A stretch of DNA of 64,000 nucleotides from NCBI GenBank assembly GCA_011525685.1, contig WYBW01000181.1, positions 1-64,000 on the forward strand. Reading direction: 5' to 3'. This DNA is from Verrucomicrobiia bacterium (GTDB taxonomy: Bacteria > Verrucomicrobiota > Verrucomicrobiia > Limisphaerales > JADLHS01). A program made the position numbers and the translations under genes. Below the pieces are notes generated by a model. The model ran no database searches and was not told the origin of the DNA. It was given only the letters and a program-made list of their open reading frames with translations. Numbering within the stretch: the stretch's first letter is position 1; each line of letters begins with the position of its first letter. Positions 18,428-27,313 of this stretch are shown piece by piece.

Positions 18428-20569
18428 CTACACGAACACGATTTCCGTCGTCGTCGCCTTCTCATCCCAGCCGCGGGTCGGCTCCGTCGTCACCGAGGAA
18501 ACGTCCTTGATCGAAATCATCCGCCCGCGCGTCTTCGGGCTTTTCACCTCGATCTGCTTTGGATCGCACGTCTGCTGGTTGATCTTCTGGTGCGGCGCGG
18601 GCTTGTAGCGAATGTAGAGAATCTTCGGCGTGTCCGGCGCGAAAAAGAGGATGCGCGACTTCTCCGGAATGCACAGATAGGCCTTGTTGAGAATGGTCCC
18701 GCCGAACTTGAAGCGTTTCAGATAACTTGCCTTGCGATCCGTATAGGCGCAGGTGAACACCCGCTCGCGATCCGGCAGGCCGCAATAAAACAGCTCCGGC
18801 CCGACGAACAATTTTTCCGGCAGCTCCGTGACCTTGTACGTGCCGTCCTTGAACACCAGCAACACCTTGTCGAACTTCGTACACTCGGTTTTGAATTCTT
18901 CGCCGTTCACTTTGTAGCCCACGTAGCCGCTCTCGCGGTCGTACGCGACCTTGAACGCCTTGAACGCCACGGCCTTCACGTCCACCTCTTCGTGCCGGCT
19001 CGACTTGGTTGTGAGCCGCGGGTACTGCGGACCATATTTCTCCAGCAAACCTTCAAGATGCCCGATGACGTACTTTGTGAGATGCTTGAGGTGCTTTCGT
19101 GTCTCGGCCAGGTCGGCCTTCACCTTTTCCATTTGCTCGCGATGCTGGGCGATGTCGAACAGTGAAATGCGCCGGATGCGCACCTGCAACAGCCGCTCCA
19201 CGTCCGGGTCGGTCAGTTCACGCACCATCTGCTTGCGGAAGGGCTTGAACCCGTCATGGACCGCCCGGGTCACCGCCTCCGCGGTCTTGCACTTCTCTAT
19301 CAACTTGTAGATGCGTTCCTCGATGAAGATGCGCTCCAGCGTCCGGAAATGCAGTTCGTCCTGGAGCTTCTGCTCCTTGAGTTCGAGCTCGCGCTTCAGT
19401 GTCTCCACCAACTGCGCGGTGTTCTCGCGCAACACCTCGCTCACGGTCAGTTCCACGGGGCGGTTGTCCTTGATGACCACGATGCGGCTGGCAATCGTCA
19501 CCTCGCAATCCGTGAACGCGTACAGCGCGTCCATCAACTTCTCCGGTTCCACGCCGGACGGACACTTGATCTCAATCTCCACGTTTTCCGAGGTGAAGTC
19601 GTGGATGGACTTCACCTTGAGCTTGCCCTTCTCCACCGCGGCCTCGATGGATGCCGTGAGCGACTCGGTCGTGGTGCCCGGGGGAAGTTCGGTGATGACC
19701 ACCGCCGATTCGTCGCGCGTCTTGATGCGGGCGCGCACCTTCACACTGCCCTTGCCGTCCTGATAGTCGCGCGCGTCCATCAGCCCGCCGGTCGGGAAGT
19801 CCGGCAGACACTTGAACGGCTGCTTCTTGAGGATGGCGATCTGAGCTTCGAGCAGTTCGGGAAAATTGTGGGGAAGAATCCGCGCGCTCAACCCCACCGC
19901 GATGCCCTCCGTGCCCAGCATGAGCGTCAATGGCAATTTGCTGGGCAGCGTGACCGGTTCCCGGTTGCGCCCGTCGTAACTGGGGACAAACTCCGTGATC
20001 TCATCGTTGAACAGTTCCGTGCGCGCCAGTTCGGTGAGCCGGCACTCGATGTAGCGCGGCGCCGCCGGCGGATCGCCGGTGAAGATGTTCCCGAAGTTTC
20101 CCTGCCCCTCGATCAAATAACGCTTGTTCGCCAGCACCACGAGCGCGTCGCCGATCGAGGCGTCGCCATGCGGGTGATACTGCATCGTATGCCCGACGAC
20201 GTTGGCGACCTTGATGAAGCGGCCGTCGTCCTTCTCGTGCAACGCCCACAGGATGCGCCGTTGCACCGGCTTCAGGCCGTCGGCGAGATTCGGAATCGCG
20301 CGGTCGCGGATGACGTAACTGGCGTAATCCAGAAACCCGCGGTCCACGCGCGTGTGCAGACCCGCTGCGACTTTCGTAGGATCAAACGGGCGATGCGCCA
20401 CGGCCTCCACCTGCTCGGCCACGATGTGTTGCTCGCCATTCCCGCTGGCGTCGCGCTTCAATCTGGCGCGCTGTCCTTCGGCAGGCTTGGGCAAGACCGG
20501 CTCAGGCTTTGGCCCATCCATCGGCAACTCCGGTTGATTGGAATCTTTGTTTCGCTTTACTGCGCTCAT
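18428..20569 (-). CDS. DNA topoisomerase IV / gyrase subunit A
   Basis: A 713-residue type IIA topoisomerase subunit. The breakage-reunion domain has FLDYASYVIRDRAIPNLADG, LKPVQRRILWAL, HPHGDASIGDALV and the catalytic tyrosine Y173 in PRYIECRL. A coiled-coil region around residues 390-500 and a shorter C-terminal domain follow. No GyrA-box (QRRGGKG) is visible, which favours a ParC-like decatenase over a supercoiling GyrA. The roughly 65-residue N-terminal extension, rich in Pro, Glu and Lys, is unusual. The partner ATPase subunit (ParE/GyrB) is not next to it in this window. An AT-poor upstream region of 330 bp contains a MITE-like repeat. Confidence 0.9.
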   Translation of the reverse strand: MSAVKRNKDSNQPELPMDGPKPEPVLPKPAEGQRARLKRDASGNGEQHIVAEQVEAVAHRPFDPTKVAAGLHTRVDRGFLDYASYVIRDRAIPNLADGLKPVQRRILWALHEKDDGRFIKVANVVGHTMQYHPHGDASIGDALVVLANKRYLIEGQGNFGNIFTGDPPAAPRYIECRLTELARTELFNDEITEFVPSYDGRNREPVTLPSKLPLTLMLGTEGIAVGLSARILPHNFPELLEAQIAILKKQPFKCLPDFPTGGLMDARDYQDGKGSVKVRARIKTRDESAVVITELPPGTTTESLTASIEAAVEKGKLKVKSIHDFTSENVEIEIKCPSGVEPEKLMDALYAFTDCEVTIASRIVVIKDNRPVELTVSEVLRENTAQLVETLKRELELKEQKLQDELHFRTLERIFIEERIYKLIEKCKTAEAVTRAVHDGFKPFRKQMVRELTDPDVERLLQVRIRRISLFDIAQHREQMEKVKADLAETRKHLKHLTKYVIGHLEGLLEKYGPQYPRLTTKSSRHEEVDVKAVAFKAFKVAYDRESGYVGYKVNGEEFKTECTKFDKVLLVFKDGTYKVTELPEKLFVGPELFYCGLPDRERVFTCAYTDRKASYLKRFKFGGTILNKAYLCIPEKSRILFFAPDTPKILYIRYKPAPHQKINQQTCDPKQIEVKSPKTRGRMISIKDVSSVTTEPTRGWDEKATTTEIVFV

Positions 20570-20673
20570 GTAACGCGCGCATTAAGCCAGAAGTGTGCGG
20601 CGCGTAGCAAGACTTCGACACTCGGAGAATCGTCAAAACTGCCGGCCGTTGCCGCGTGGCGGACCAATCCATT

Positions 20674-20830
20674 TGGAGCGCGACGACTTGTCACCGCTTT
20701 TTCCGCTTTGGCGACTTGTCGCCCAAAGCAGAGCCGCGTCCAGCGGTTCGCAGAGAGAAGTTGGATGTGTGCCCTGCATTTGACGGCGACAAGTCGCCTG
20801 CCAATAGCGCGGACAAGTCCGCACACTCCA
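20674..20830. mobile_element. MITE-like hairpin repeat in the upstream region of the topoisomerase gene
   Basis: This 157-bp stretch fills the middle of the 330-bp gap between acpS and the topoisomerase gene. Imperfect terminal inverted repeats, 15 of 19 bp, start TGGAG at 20674 and end CTCCA at 20830. Inside are palindromes built on GACTTGTC: GGCGAC-tt-GTCGCC at 20710-20723, GGCGAC-aa-GTCGCC at 20785-20798 and GCGGAC-aa-GTCCGC at 20809-20822. No target duplication could be recognised and nothing is encoded. It is a different family from the 213-bp MITE. Confidence 0.6.
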
Positions 20831-20899
20831 GAGCGGCTGCGGTCGAGTGGTTCGGCGCTCTCCGCGAGAACCTCCGCGTCCTCGGCGTTAGAGACGGCG

Positions 20900-21283
20900 T
20901 TAATCAGCGCTCTCCAGCACCGCTACTGCCGCCGCATAATTCTGCGTGTGGCTGAGACTGATGAGCACGGCGCGTCCGCCGCGCGCTTCCAACAGTTTCT
21001 GCCCGCTGCCGTGCAGCACCACGTAAGGTTCGCCACTGTCTCTGCGGCGCACCTCCATGTCCTGCCAGCCCAGTTGCGCACCGATGCCCGTCCCGAAGGC
21101 TTTGGAGATGGCCTCCTTCGCCGAGAAACGCACGGCAATGAATGGCGCGGGCGCCTTGTGCGAGAGGCAATACGCCAGTTCATCCGGATGCAGTATCCGC
21201 TTTACGAACCGCTCGCCAAACTTTTCAAACGACGCCGCAATCCGCGCCACTTCGATGATGTCAATGCCGACGCCGAGGATCAT
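20900..21283 (-). CDS. acpS: Holo-[acyl-carrier-protein] synthase
   Basis: A 127-residue protein, typical for AcpS. It starts MILGVGIDIIEVARIAASFEKFGERFVKRIL, including the catalytic Asp of GxD, and continues with the second signature FSAKEAISKAFGTGIG. The C-terminal block is VLISLSHTQNYAAAVAVLE. It moves 4-phosphopantetheine from CoA to apo-ACP in the cytosol. The start is ATG 21283; the same frame stays open upstream only because it runs through GC-rich repeats. pdxJ lies upstream on the same strand, the order also seen in Proteobacteria, but here 388 bp of repeats separate them. Confidence 0.92.
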   Translation of the reverse strand: MILGVGIDIIEVARIAASFEKFGERFVKRILHPDELAYCLSHKAPAPFIAVRFSAKEAISKAFGTGIGAQLGWQDMEVRRRDSGEPYVVLHGSGQKLLEARGGRAVLISLSHTQNYAAAVAVLESAD

Positions 21284-21671
21284 GAGTCTTCGTGCATTCC
21301 GATTTGCCCGTAAGTACCTTGAGTTAGCTCCAACTCCCTTGTCCTCCCAAGCTGGCGAGCCATTCTCCCTCTCCCAGCGGGAGAGGGTTGGGGTGAGGGA
21401 GAAAGTATCCCCAGGTCCAGCGGTGCCACCATCGCCTTCACCCTCACCCTGACCCTCTCCCTGAGGGAGAGGGAACAGCCACGTATGACTCCATGACAAA
21501 CTCGACGCATTTGAAATGTCGGCAGTCTGACGACGATTCTCCCTCTCCCAGCGGGAGAGGGTTGGGGTGAGGGAGGACGTGAAGCAAAGCCGATTTGCCC
21601 GTTCCTCCTGTGGGTGGTCACCGCCTCCTGCCAACTCCAGGACTGGTGAATGAGTTTCCCACCTCCAAACC
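21284..21671. repeat. CCCTCTCCC/GGGAGAGGG hairpin repeats between pdxJ and acpS
   Basis: The 388-bp gap holds three perfect 9-bp-stem hairpins: 21367-21387 (loop agc), 21453-21473 (loop tga) and 21541-21561 (loop agc). The first and third sit in an identical 40-bp unit (21362-21401 and 21536-21575), each followed by TTGGGGTGAGGG. The middle one is the related unit in opposite orientation. Open frames through these repeats give low-complexity peptides and are not genes. The repeats may affect readthrough from pdxJ into acpS. Confidence 0.8.
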
Positions 21672-22412
21672 TCATGCCGAGTACCCCTCCATCAACCGCA
21701 GCATATCCTTCACCGCGTCGCCCAAGCCGGTGAACACCGCCCGGCTGATGATGCTATGGCCGATGTTCAATTCCACAAGATGCGGCACGCGATGCAGCGC
21801 CGGCAGATTCTCGTAGTTCAGTCCATGCCCGGCGTTGACCTTGATGCCCAGTCCGTGCGCCTGTTTGGCGGCCGCGATCAGACGGTCCAGTTCCTCTTCC
21901 CGCAGTTCCCGGTCGGCGAAGTGCTCGGCGTAGGCGCCGGTGTGCAATTCGATGAACTGGGTGCCGACGTAGGAAGCGGCCTCGATCTGCGTTGGCGTGG
22001 GCGTGATGAACAGGCTGACCTCAATGCCGGCGTCGTTCATGCGCTTGCGCGTCTCGGTCAGCGCCCGCTCGTTTGACACCACGTCCAGGCCGCCCTCGGT
22101 CGTAACTTCCGTCCGCCGCTCCGGCACCAGACACACGATGTCCGGCTTCAGTTTCAGGGCGATCTCGACGATTTCCGGCACGTTGGCCATCTCCAGGTTG
22201 AGACGCGTCTTGACGGCTTCGCGCAACGCCCACACGTCACGATCCAGAATGTGGCGGCGATCCTCGCGCAAGTGCGCCGTGATACCGTGCGCGCCAGCCG
22301 TTTCACACATTCTCGCCGCCTCGACCGGATCAGGTTCGCCGTGGCTGCGTCCGCGGTATCGCGCCTCGCGCAGCGTGGCCACGTGATCAATGTTGACGCC
22401 CAGCTTCAGCAT
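21672..22412 (-). CDS. pdxJ: Pyridoxine 5-phosphate synthase
   Basis: 246 residues from ATG 22412 (MLKLGVNIDHVATLREARYRG, the classic PdxJ N-terminus). Other family blocks are GAHGITAHLREDRRHI, NLEMAN, CLVPERRTEVTTEGGLDV and the C-terminal NAGHGLNYEN and ELNIGHSIISRAVFTGL. It joins 3-amino-1-hydroxyacetone phosphate with deoxyxylulose phosphate to give pyridoxine 5-phosphate (DXP-dependent vitamin B6 pathway, cytosol). The frame extends 12 codons upstream to 22448, but the family start is at 22412. Confidence 0.94.
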   Translation of the reverse strand: MLKLGVNIDHVATLREARYRGRSHGEPDPVEAARMCETAGAHGITAHLREDRRHILDRDVWALREAVKTRLNLEMANVPEIVEIALKLKPDIVCLVPERRTEVTTEGGLDVVSNERALTETRKRMNDAGIEVSLFITPTPTQIEAASYVGTQFIELHTGAYAEHFADRELREEELDRLIAAAKQAHGLGIKVNAGHGLNYENLPALHRVPHLVELNIGHSIISRAVFTGLGDAVKDMLRLMEGYSA

Positions 22413-22534
22413 GTGGATTGGAGTTGATGCACGAATCCTCTCTGCCAAAAGCGCGGGACGGCGGCAAATGAAATCACTATGCCGAGACGGTTTTCCAGTT
22501 GCGCCCTCCGCCTGAACCCTGCTTGCTATGCGCC

Positions 22535-22993
22535 GTGTCCAGACTGCGCCTGTTCTTGAAATACTGGCTGCCCATCGTGTTGTGGTTTGCCCTGATCTTC
22601 ATTGCTTCCAGCGACACGCAATCCTCGCAGCGATCCTCGCGCATCATTGGTCCGCTGCTGCGCTGGTTGTTTCCGGAAATGGCGGAGGAAACCATCGGGC
22701 TGGTGGTCCTGTTTGTCCGCAAGTGTGCCCATCTGACCGTCTTTGGCGTTCTGGCACTGCTGTTCTGGCGCGCGTTCCGCAAGCCGGTGCGAGGCGACAC
22801 CCGCCCTTGGTCCTGGTCGGAAGCGCGCAACTCGCTGATCGGCGTCTTCGTTTACGCCATCACCGATGAAGTGCATCAGGCGTTCGTGCCCGCGCGGCAA
22901 GGCTCGGCGCTGGACGTCGTGATTGACACGCTTGGCGGCGCGGCGGCCCTCCTGGCGCTTTGGGCCTGCGGTCGTTGGCGGAAAAGGTGGTGA
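22535..22993 (+). CDS. VanZ-like membrane protein
   Basis: About 152 residues if started at GTG 22535 (VSRLRLFLKYWLPIVLWFALIFIASS); the frame is open to 22499. Hydrophobic segments lie near residues 8-26, 62-78, 97-112 and 128-145. The family pattern is visible: a Ser/Asp-rich first loop, RKCAHLTVFGVLALLFWRA, then AITDEVHQAFVPARQGSALDVVIDTLGG. VanZ-like proteins are small membrane proteins of unclear biochemical role. The name comes from a teicoplanin-resistance gene and implies no resistance here. It lies about 70 bp upstream of comEC. Confidence 0.85.
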   Translation: MSRLRLFLKYWLPIVLWFALIFIASSDTQSSQRSSRIIGPLLRWLFPEMAEETIGLVVLFVRKCAHLTVFGVLALLFWRAFRKPVRGDTRPWSWSEARNSLIGVFVYAITDEVHQAFVPARQGSALDVVIDTLGGAAALLALWACGRWRKRW

Positions 22994-23064
22994 AACCGAA
23001 TCGCGCTTGTGCCCGATTCCCGGCGTGACTTGATTTGCGCCGCTTGCTACAAAGCGCCACCTTC

Positions 23065-25521
23065 ATGAAGCGCCCGCTGGTCGCAGTGGCATTGTGCTAT
23101 GCCGCCGGATTGCTCCTCGCCGAGGCTTTCCAGCCGCCGCTGGTTGTCTTGTTTTCCAGCGCTTTCACTTTGCTGTTCCTCTGCGTCGCGTGGTCGCGCG
23201 CGCGTCCGTGGCTGTTGTGGCCGCTGCTGGCTGCCGTTGGTTGGACCAATCTGGTCAGTCGCACCGCCGTGGTGTCCCCGCATGATCTACGTGAAGTCAT
23301 GGGCAATTCGGCCGCCATTGTCACCGTGCGCGGCATTCTGGCCGAGACGCCCGATCTTCGGATCTTTGTGCGCGACGAACAGGAGGCGTTTCGCTCGCTG
23401 GCCCGGGTGAATGTGTTCAGCGTGAAACATGGCGATGACTGGCAACCGGCAACCGGCCGCATCGTGGTCACTACTCTGGGCGAACTCCCCGGCCAATTCT
23501 TCGCGGGACAGCGCGTTGAAATCACTGGCGTGCTCGCGCCGCCGCCTTTGCCCATCGCGCCGGGATTGTTCAACTACCGCGCGCATCTGGCCCGACAGGA
23601 GATTCATTATCAGCTCAAGGCCGGGTCAACCAATGACTGGCAGTTGATTGAACCCGCGATGGACAAGGCTCCGTTCACGGACCGGTTTCTGACGTGGGCA
23701 CGCAGCACCCTGGCGCGCGGTCTGCCTGTCGAGGATGAAGCGCTGCGGTTGCGCTGGGCCATGACCTTGGGTTGGAAGACCGCGCTGACAGGCGAAATCA
23801 GCGAGCCATTCATGCGCTCCGGCACGATGCACATCTTCGCCATCAGCGGACTGCACATCGCGCTCATTGCGGGAATTCTCGTCAGCCTGCTCCGCGTGAT
23901 GCAGGTGTCGCGCGCCTGGTGTGGAATCATCGTCATTCCGCTGCTGTGGTTCTACGCCGCGGCGACCGGCTGGCAATCCTCGGCCATTCGCGCCACGATC
24001 ATGATGAGCATCATCGTCGGCGGTTGGGCGCTGCGCCGGCCCAGTGATTTGCTTAACTCCCTGGCCGCCGCGGCGCTGATCATCCTGCTCTGGGAACCGC
24101 AACAACTCTTCCAAGCCAGCTTCCAGCTCTCGTTCTTCGTGGTCCTCAGCATTGCGGTGTTTCTGCCGCCGCTGGAGAAAGTCCGCGATCGCGTGCTGCA
24201 AATTGACCCGCTGCTGCCGGTGGAACTGCTCCCGCGCTGGCAGCGCGCGGTGCGGGCCGGTGCTCGAGTCGGGTTGACCTCATTCGTCACGTCACTGGCC
24301 GCCTGGTTGGGTTCGTTGCCGCTGACCGCTTACTACTTCCACCTGTTCAGTCCAGTGACACTGCTGGCAAATCTGCTCATTGTCCCGCTGGCCGGCCTCG
24401 CCTTGATGAGCAATCTGGGCAGCCTGATCTGCGGCGGCTGGCTGCCGTGGCTAACGGAGTTGTTCAACCACAGCGGCTGGTTCTGGATGTCCGCGATGGT
24501 GCGGAGCAGCCATGTCGCCACCGAACTGCCGGGGGCGTATCGTTATGTGCCGTCGCCGGCCATCGTGACGTGTCTGCTATATTACGCACTGCTGATTGGC
24601 TTGATGAGCGGCTGGTTGCTGGCGCCAGGCCGTCGTGCGTGGGCAGCACTCGGACTGACCCTTGTCTGTTTCGCTTATCTCGGGCGCTGGCAAGCGACTC
24701 GCTCGACCGTCGAGCTAACCATCCTGCCGCTCGGCGGCGGCCACAGTGTCCTTGTCAATGCGGCGGGCCGCAACCAGGACTGGCTCATTGATTGCGGCAA
24801 CACCAACAGCGTCGAGTTCCTCCTCAAGCCCTTTCTCCGCGCGCAGGGTGTGAACCAGGTGGCGCGACTGGCGCTCACGCACGGCGACCTTCGGCATGTG
24901 GGCGGCGCTGAAGCGGTCATGACCGAGTTTGGCGTGCGGGAACTCCTGACCAGTTCCGTCCGCTTCCGCTCCCCGGTCTATCGCCGCATCGTCGCCACGG
25001 TCATGAGCAGCTCACGCCGACACACCGAAATCAATCGCGGTGATGAAATCGGGCCGTGGACGGTGTTGCATCCGGCGGCGGACGACAACTTTTCGCAAGC
25101 CGACGACGGCGCGCTGGTGCTGCTGGGTGAGTTTCATGGCACAAGGATCTTGTTGCTGTCGGATCTCGGGCGGAGAGGCCAGGAAGTTTTGCTTAATCGC
25201 TCGAATGATGTGCGCGCCGACCTCGTGGTCACGGGTTTGCCTGTGCAAACCGAGCCGGTTGCCGATGCCCTCCTCGAAGCGATTCAACCCAAAGTCATCA
25301 TCGTGGCCGATTCGGAATTCCCGGCGACGGAACGCGCCAGGCCGGCATTGCGGGAACGGCTTGAGGGTCATGGAGTGCCAGTGATTTATGCGCGCCAGGA
25401 GGGGGCGGTTACGATCCGGGTTCGTTCTGAGGCGTGGCACCTCCAGACCTCGACTGGCAAAGGCATCACTGTTCAGGGCTCGACCGCCACCCGCACAGAA
25501 TCACCGAAACCCTCCAACTGA
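23065..25521 (+). CDS. comEC: ComEC/Rec2-family competence protein
   Basis: 818 residues from ATG 23065. The N-terminus has two hydrophobic helices and an OB-like domain (DUF4131; VTVRGILAETPDL, VEITGVLAPPP). The membrane competence domain contains the hallmark FAISGLHIALIAGI, then many transmembrane segments up to about residue 550. The C-terminal metallo-beta-lactamase domain reads ILPLGGGHSVLVNA and LALTHGDLRHVGGAEAV. The usual HxDxDH zinc site is degenerate here (HGDLRH, Arg where Asp is expected), so nuclease activity may be altered. ComEC carries single-stranded DNA across the inner membrane during natural transformation. The last 49 bases overlap the convergent alcohol dehydrogenase gene. 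Confidence 0.9.
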   Translation: MKRPLVAVALCYAAGLLLAEAFQPPLVVLFSSAFTLLFLCVAWSRARPWLLWPLLAAVGWTNLVSRTAVVSPHDLREVMGNSAAIVTVRGILAETPDLRIFVRDEQEAFRSLARVNVFSVKHGDDWQPATGRIVVTTLGELPGQFFAGQRVEITGVLAPPPLPIAPGLFNYRAHLARQEIHYQLKAGSTNDWQLIEPAMDKAPFTDRFLTWARSTLARGLPVEDEALRLRWAMTLGWKTALTGEISEPFMRSGTMHIFAISGLHIALIAGILVSLLRVMQVSRAWCGIIVIPLLWFYAAATGWQSSAIRATIMMSIIVGGWALRRPSDLLNSLAAAALIILLWEPQQLFQASFQLSFFVVLSIAVFLPPLEKVRDRVLQIDPLLPVELLPRWQRAVRAGARVGLTSFVTSLAAWLGSLPLTAYYFHLFSPVTLLANLLIVPLAGLALMSNLGSLICGGWLPWLTELFNHSGWFWMSAMVRSSHVATELPGAYRYVPSPAIVTCLLYYALLIGLMSGWLLAPGRRAWAALGLTLVCFAYLGRWQATRSTVELTILPLGGGHSVLVNAAGRNQDWLIDCGNTNSVEFLLKPFLRAQGVNQVARLALTHGDLRHVGGAEAVMTEFGVRELLTSSVRFRSPVYRRIVATVMSSSRRHTEINRGDEIGPWTVLHPAADDNFSQADDGALVLLGEFHGTRILLLSDLGRRGQEVLLNRSNDVRADLVVTGLPVQTEPVADALLEAIQPKVIIVADSEFPATERARPALRERLEGHGVPVIYARQEGAVTIRVRSEAWHLQTSTGKGITVQGSTATRTESPKPSN

Positions 25522-26501
25522 TCCAACGTTTGATTGATCGCGACCGCGTCCAATCCAACGGTGCGCGAAACCACGTTTGACAAATCCAGCTTCCGCTTTG
25601 CCGCCAAGTCCAGCAGCAACGGAACTTCCCGGGCCAGATGGTCGGATACGCCGATGATTTCGGCTTCCTTGTTGATGACTTCGTGATACGGCGCGACCGG
25701 GAAGGATTGTTCCGTGATGCCCACCAGCGCGGCGCGGCCCTTGATGGCCAGCGAGCGCACGGCCTGCTGCATCGTGAGTGGCAGGCCGATGAGTTCCAAC
25801 GCGACATCCACACCCCTGCCGTGCGTCAATTCCAGAATCGCGGCCACGGGATCGGCGTCCATGGCGTTGACCGGGACGGCCCCGAACCGTGCAGCCAGCT
25901 CAAGTTTGCGCGGGTTGATGTCCACAGCGAACACCGCACCTGCGCCCATCGCTTGCGCCAGTTGAATCGCCGATTGGCCGAGGCCGCCCGCGCCGAACAG
26001 GGCCACGGATTCGCCCGGGCGCAGCCGCGCTTTGTGTAACGCGTGCAGCGACGTGGCGGACGAACACATCATGATCGCGCCCTGTTGAAACGGAATCTCG
26101 GGAGGCAGCTTGAACACACTCCGCGCCGGCATGAGGATGAATTCGGCAAAACCGCCGTCGCGATATTTGCCGATCATCTGGCCGGTGGGACAGAATTGCT
26201 CCTCGCCCTGAAGGCAGAAGCCACATCCGCCGCACGTGGCCAGGTAATGGAGGCACACGCGGTCGCCAAGCTTCAGGCGCTTGACGTCGCGGCCGGTTTC
26301 CTCGATCACGCCGGCGACTTCATGGCCGAGGGTCATAGGCAGGGGATGCACGCGCGATTTGCCGGCGCGATAGTGCGCGTCCGAGTGACAGATGCCCGCG
26401 GCCTTCACCCGCACGAGCACATCGGTCGGGCCGGGTGTGGGCAGCGGCACATCGTGGAGTTCGAGCGGACGTCCGGGCTGAACGAGACGAACGGCTTTCA
26501 C
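25473..26501 (-). CDS. Zinc-dependent alcohol dehydrogenase (MDR family)
   Basis: A 342-residue medium-chain dehydrogenase. The catalytic zinc ligands are in [12 protein letters not shown] (C38) and [12 protein letters not shown], and the structural zinc cysteines in [19 protein letters not shown]. The NAD(P)-binding Rossmann motif is [17 protein letters not shown]. It is a cytosolic alcohol/aldehyde oxidoreductase of unknown substrate. ATG 26501 overlaps the stop of the prepilin-like gene by 4 bp (ATGA), so it is the last gene of a four-gene minus-strand operon otherwise coding for exported proteins. Confidence 0.9.
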   Translation of the reverse strand: MKAVRLVQPGRPLELHDVPLPTPGPTDVLVRVKAAGICHSDAHYRAGKSRVHPLPMTLGHEVAGVIEETGRDVKRLKLGDRVCLHYLATCGGCGFCLQGEEQFCPTGQMIGKYRDGGFAEFILMPARSVFKLPPEIPFQQGAIMMCSSATSLHALHKARLRPGESVALFGAGGLGQSAIQLAQAMGAGAVFAVDINPRKLELAARFGAVPVNAMDADPVAAILELTHGRGVDVALELIGLPLTMQQAVRSLAIKGRAALVGITEQSFPVAPYHEVINKEAEIIGVSDHLAREVPLLLDLAAKRKLDLSNVVSRTVGLDAVAINQTLDQLEGFGDSVRVAVEP

Positions 26502-27304
26502 GGCTCGGCGTCAGCCCGCTCGAAGGCTTGCAGAATTTTGTCGAAGGATTGGCGCACCTGGCTGTAGTCTGTCACGTCCACGGTGAAGCGATTGTCCCGG
26601 TTGGGCCGCGCGGAGGCGTGCCCATCGGCGAAGAGGATCGTGGCGGATTTTTGCCGGTGATGAGTTCGGGGTTTCACATTGAAGGAGGCGAGGTCTTCGG
26701 GACAAAGGAACAAGGTGTCCATGACCAGGGCGCGAATGGGCAGGCCGTTGCGGTTCAGGCCGAGGTTGTCGAGGCGGAGATTGGGCGTCAGGTCGCCGCT
26801 GCCGGCGGAATCGAACAGGTTGGTGTTGCCGCCGTGACGGTAATAGTAACTGCCTTGGGACTGAGTGAAGCCGACTTTGGCCAGTTCCGCCTCGGTATCG
26901 AGCGGTTGATCCGAGCTGGGACAGAACAGCACCCGCGGTTGGGCGGACAGGTGATGCTGGAGCATCAAACCCAGACCCACCGGGGCGCCGTTTTGCAACG
27001 AGAGCAGGCTCGTCGGAGCGCCGGTCGAAGGATAAAAGTTTGCCGGACTGGTGAAGGGCGGCGCCTTGGGCCCGTAAGGAATCCGGCCATCATGATCCTG
27101 GACGTAAATCTGAAGTCCCAAGGCGATCTGCCGGGCATTGGAGATGCAGACGGTGCGCCGCCCTTTTTCGCGGGCGGAGGCCATCGCCGGTAACAGCAAC
27201 GCCGCGAGGATCGCGATGATGGCGATCACCACGAGCAGTTCCGTCAGGGTGAACGCCTGAGAGCCGCCGGATAAGTGGCGCGGGTTTGCCGGTCGGTGGT
27301 TCAT
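26498..27304 (-). CDS. Prepilin-type N-terminal domain protein
   Basis: A 268-residue protein with the class III signal [19 protein letters not shown], with Ala before Phe instead of the usual Gly and Thr-Glu at positions 4-5 of the mature protein. It continues [42 protein letters not shown] and ends with a DG segment ([16 protein letters not shown]). The expected His is 10 rather than 9 residues before DG. The Ala at the processing site may slow or block PilD-type cleavage (inference). It is located 10 bp after the tagless PEP-CTERM-like paralogue and overlaps the dehydrogenase gene by 4 bp. Confidence 0.87.
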   Translation of the reverse strand: MNHRPANPRHLSGGSQAFTLTELLVVIAIIAILAALLLPAMASAREKGRRTVCISNARQIALGLQIYVQDHDGRIPYGPKAPPFTSPANFYPSTGAPTSLLSLQNGAPVGLGLMLQHHLSAQPRVLFCPSSDQPLDTEAELAKVGFTQSQGSYYYRHGGNTNLFDSAGSGDLTPNLRLDNLGLNRNGLPIRALVMDTLFLCPEDLASFNVKPRTHHRQKSATILFADGHASARPNRDNRFTVDVTDYSQVRQSFDKILQAFERADAEP

Positions 27305-27313
27305 GGTGCGGGC

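Noticed and set aside
19256-21313. Long plus-strand open frame of 685 codons
   Set aside because: It lies antisense to the topoisomerase subunit and acpS, shows no protein motif, and arises from high GC third positions.
21284-21634. N-terminal extension of acpS
   Set aside because: The extra residues are translated hairpin repeats; AcpS proteins start at the MILGVGIDIIEV segment.
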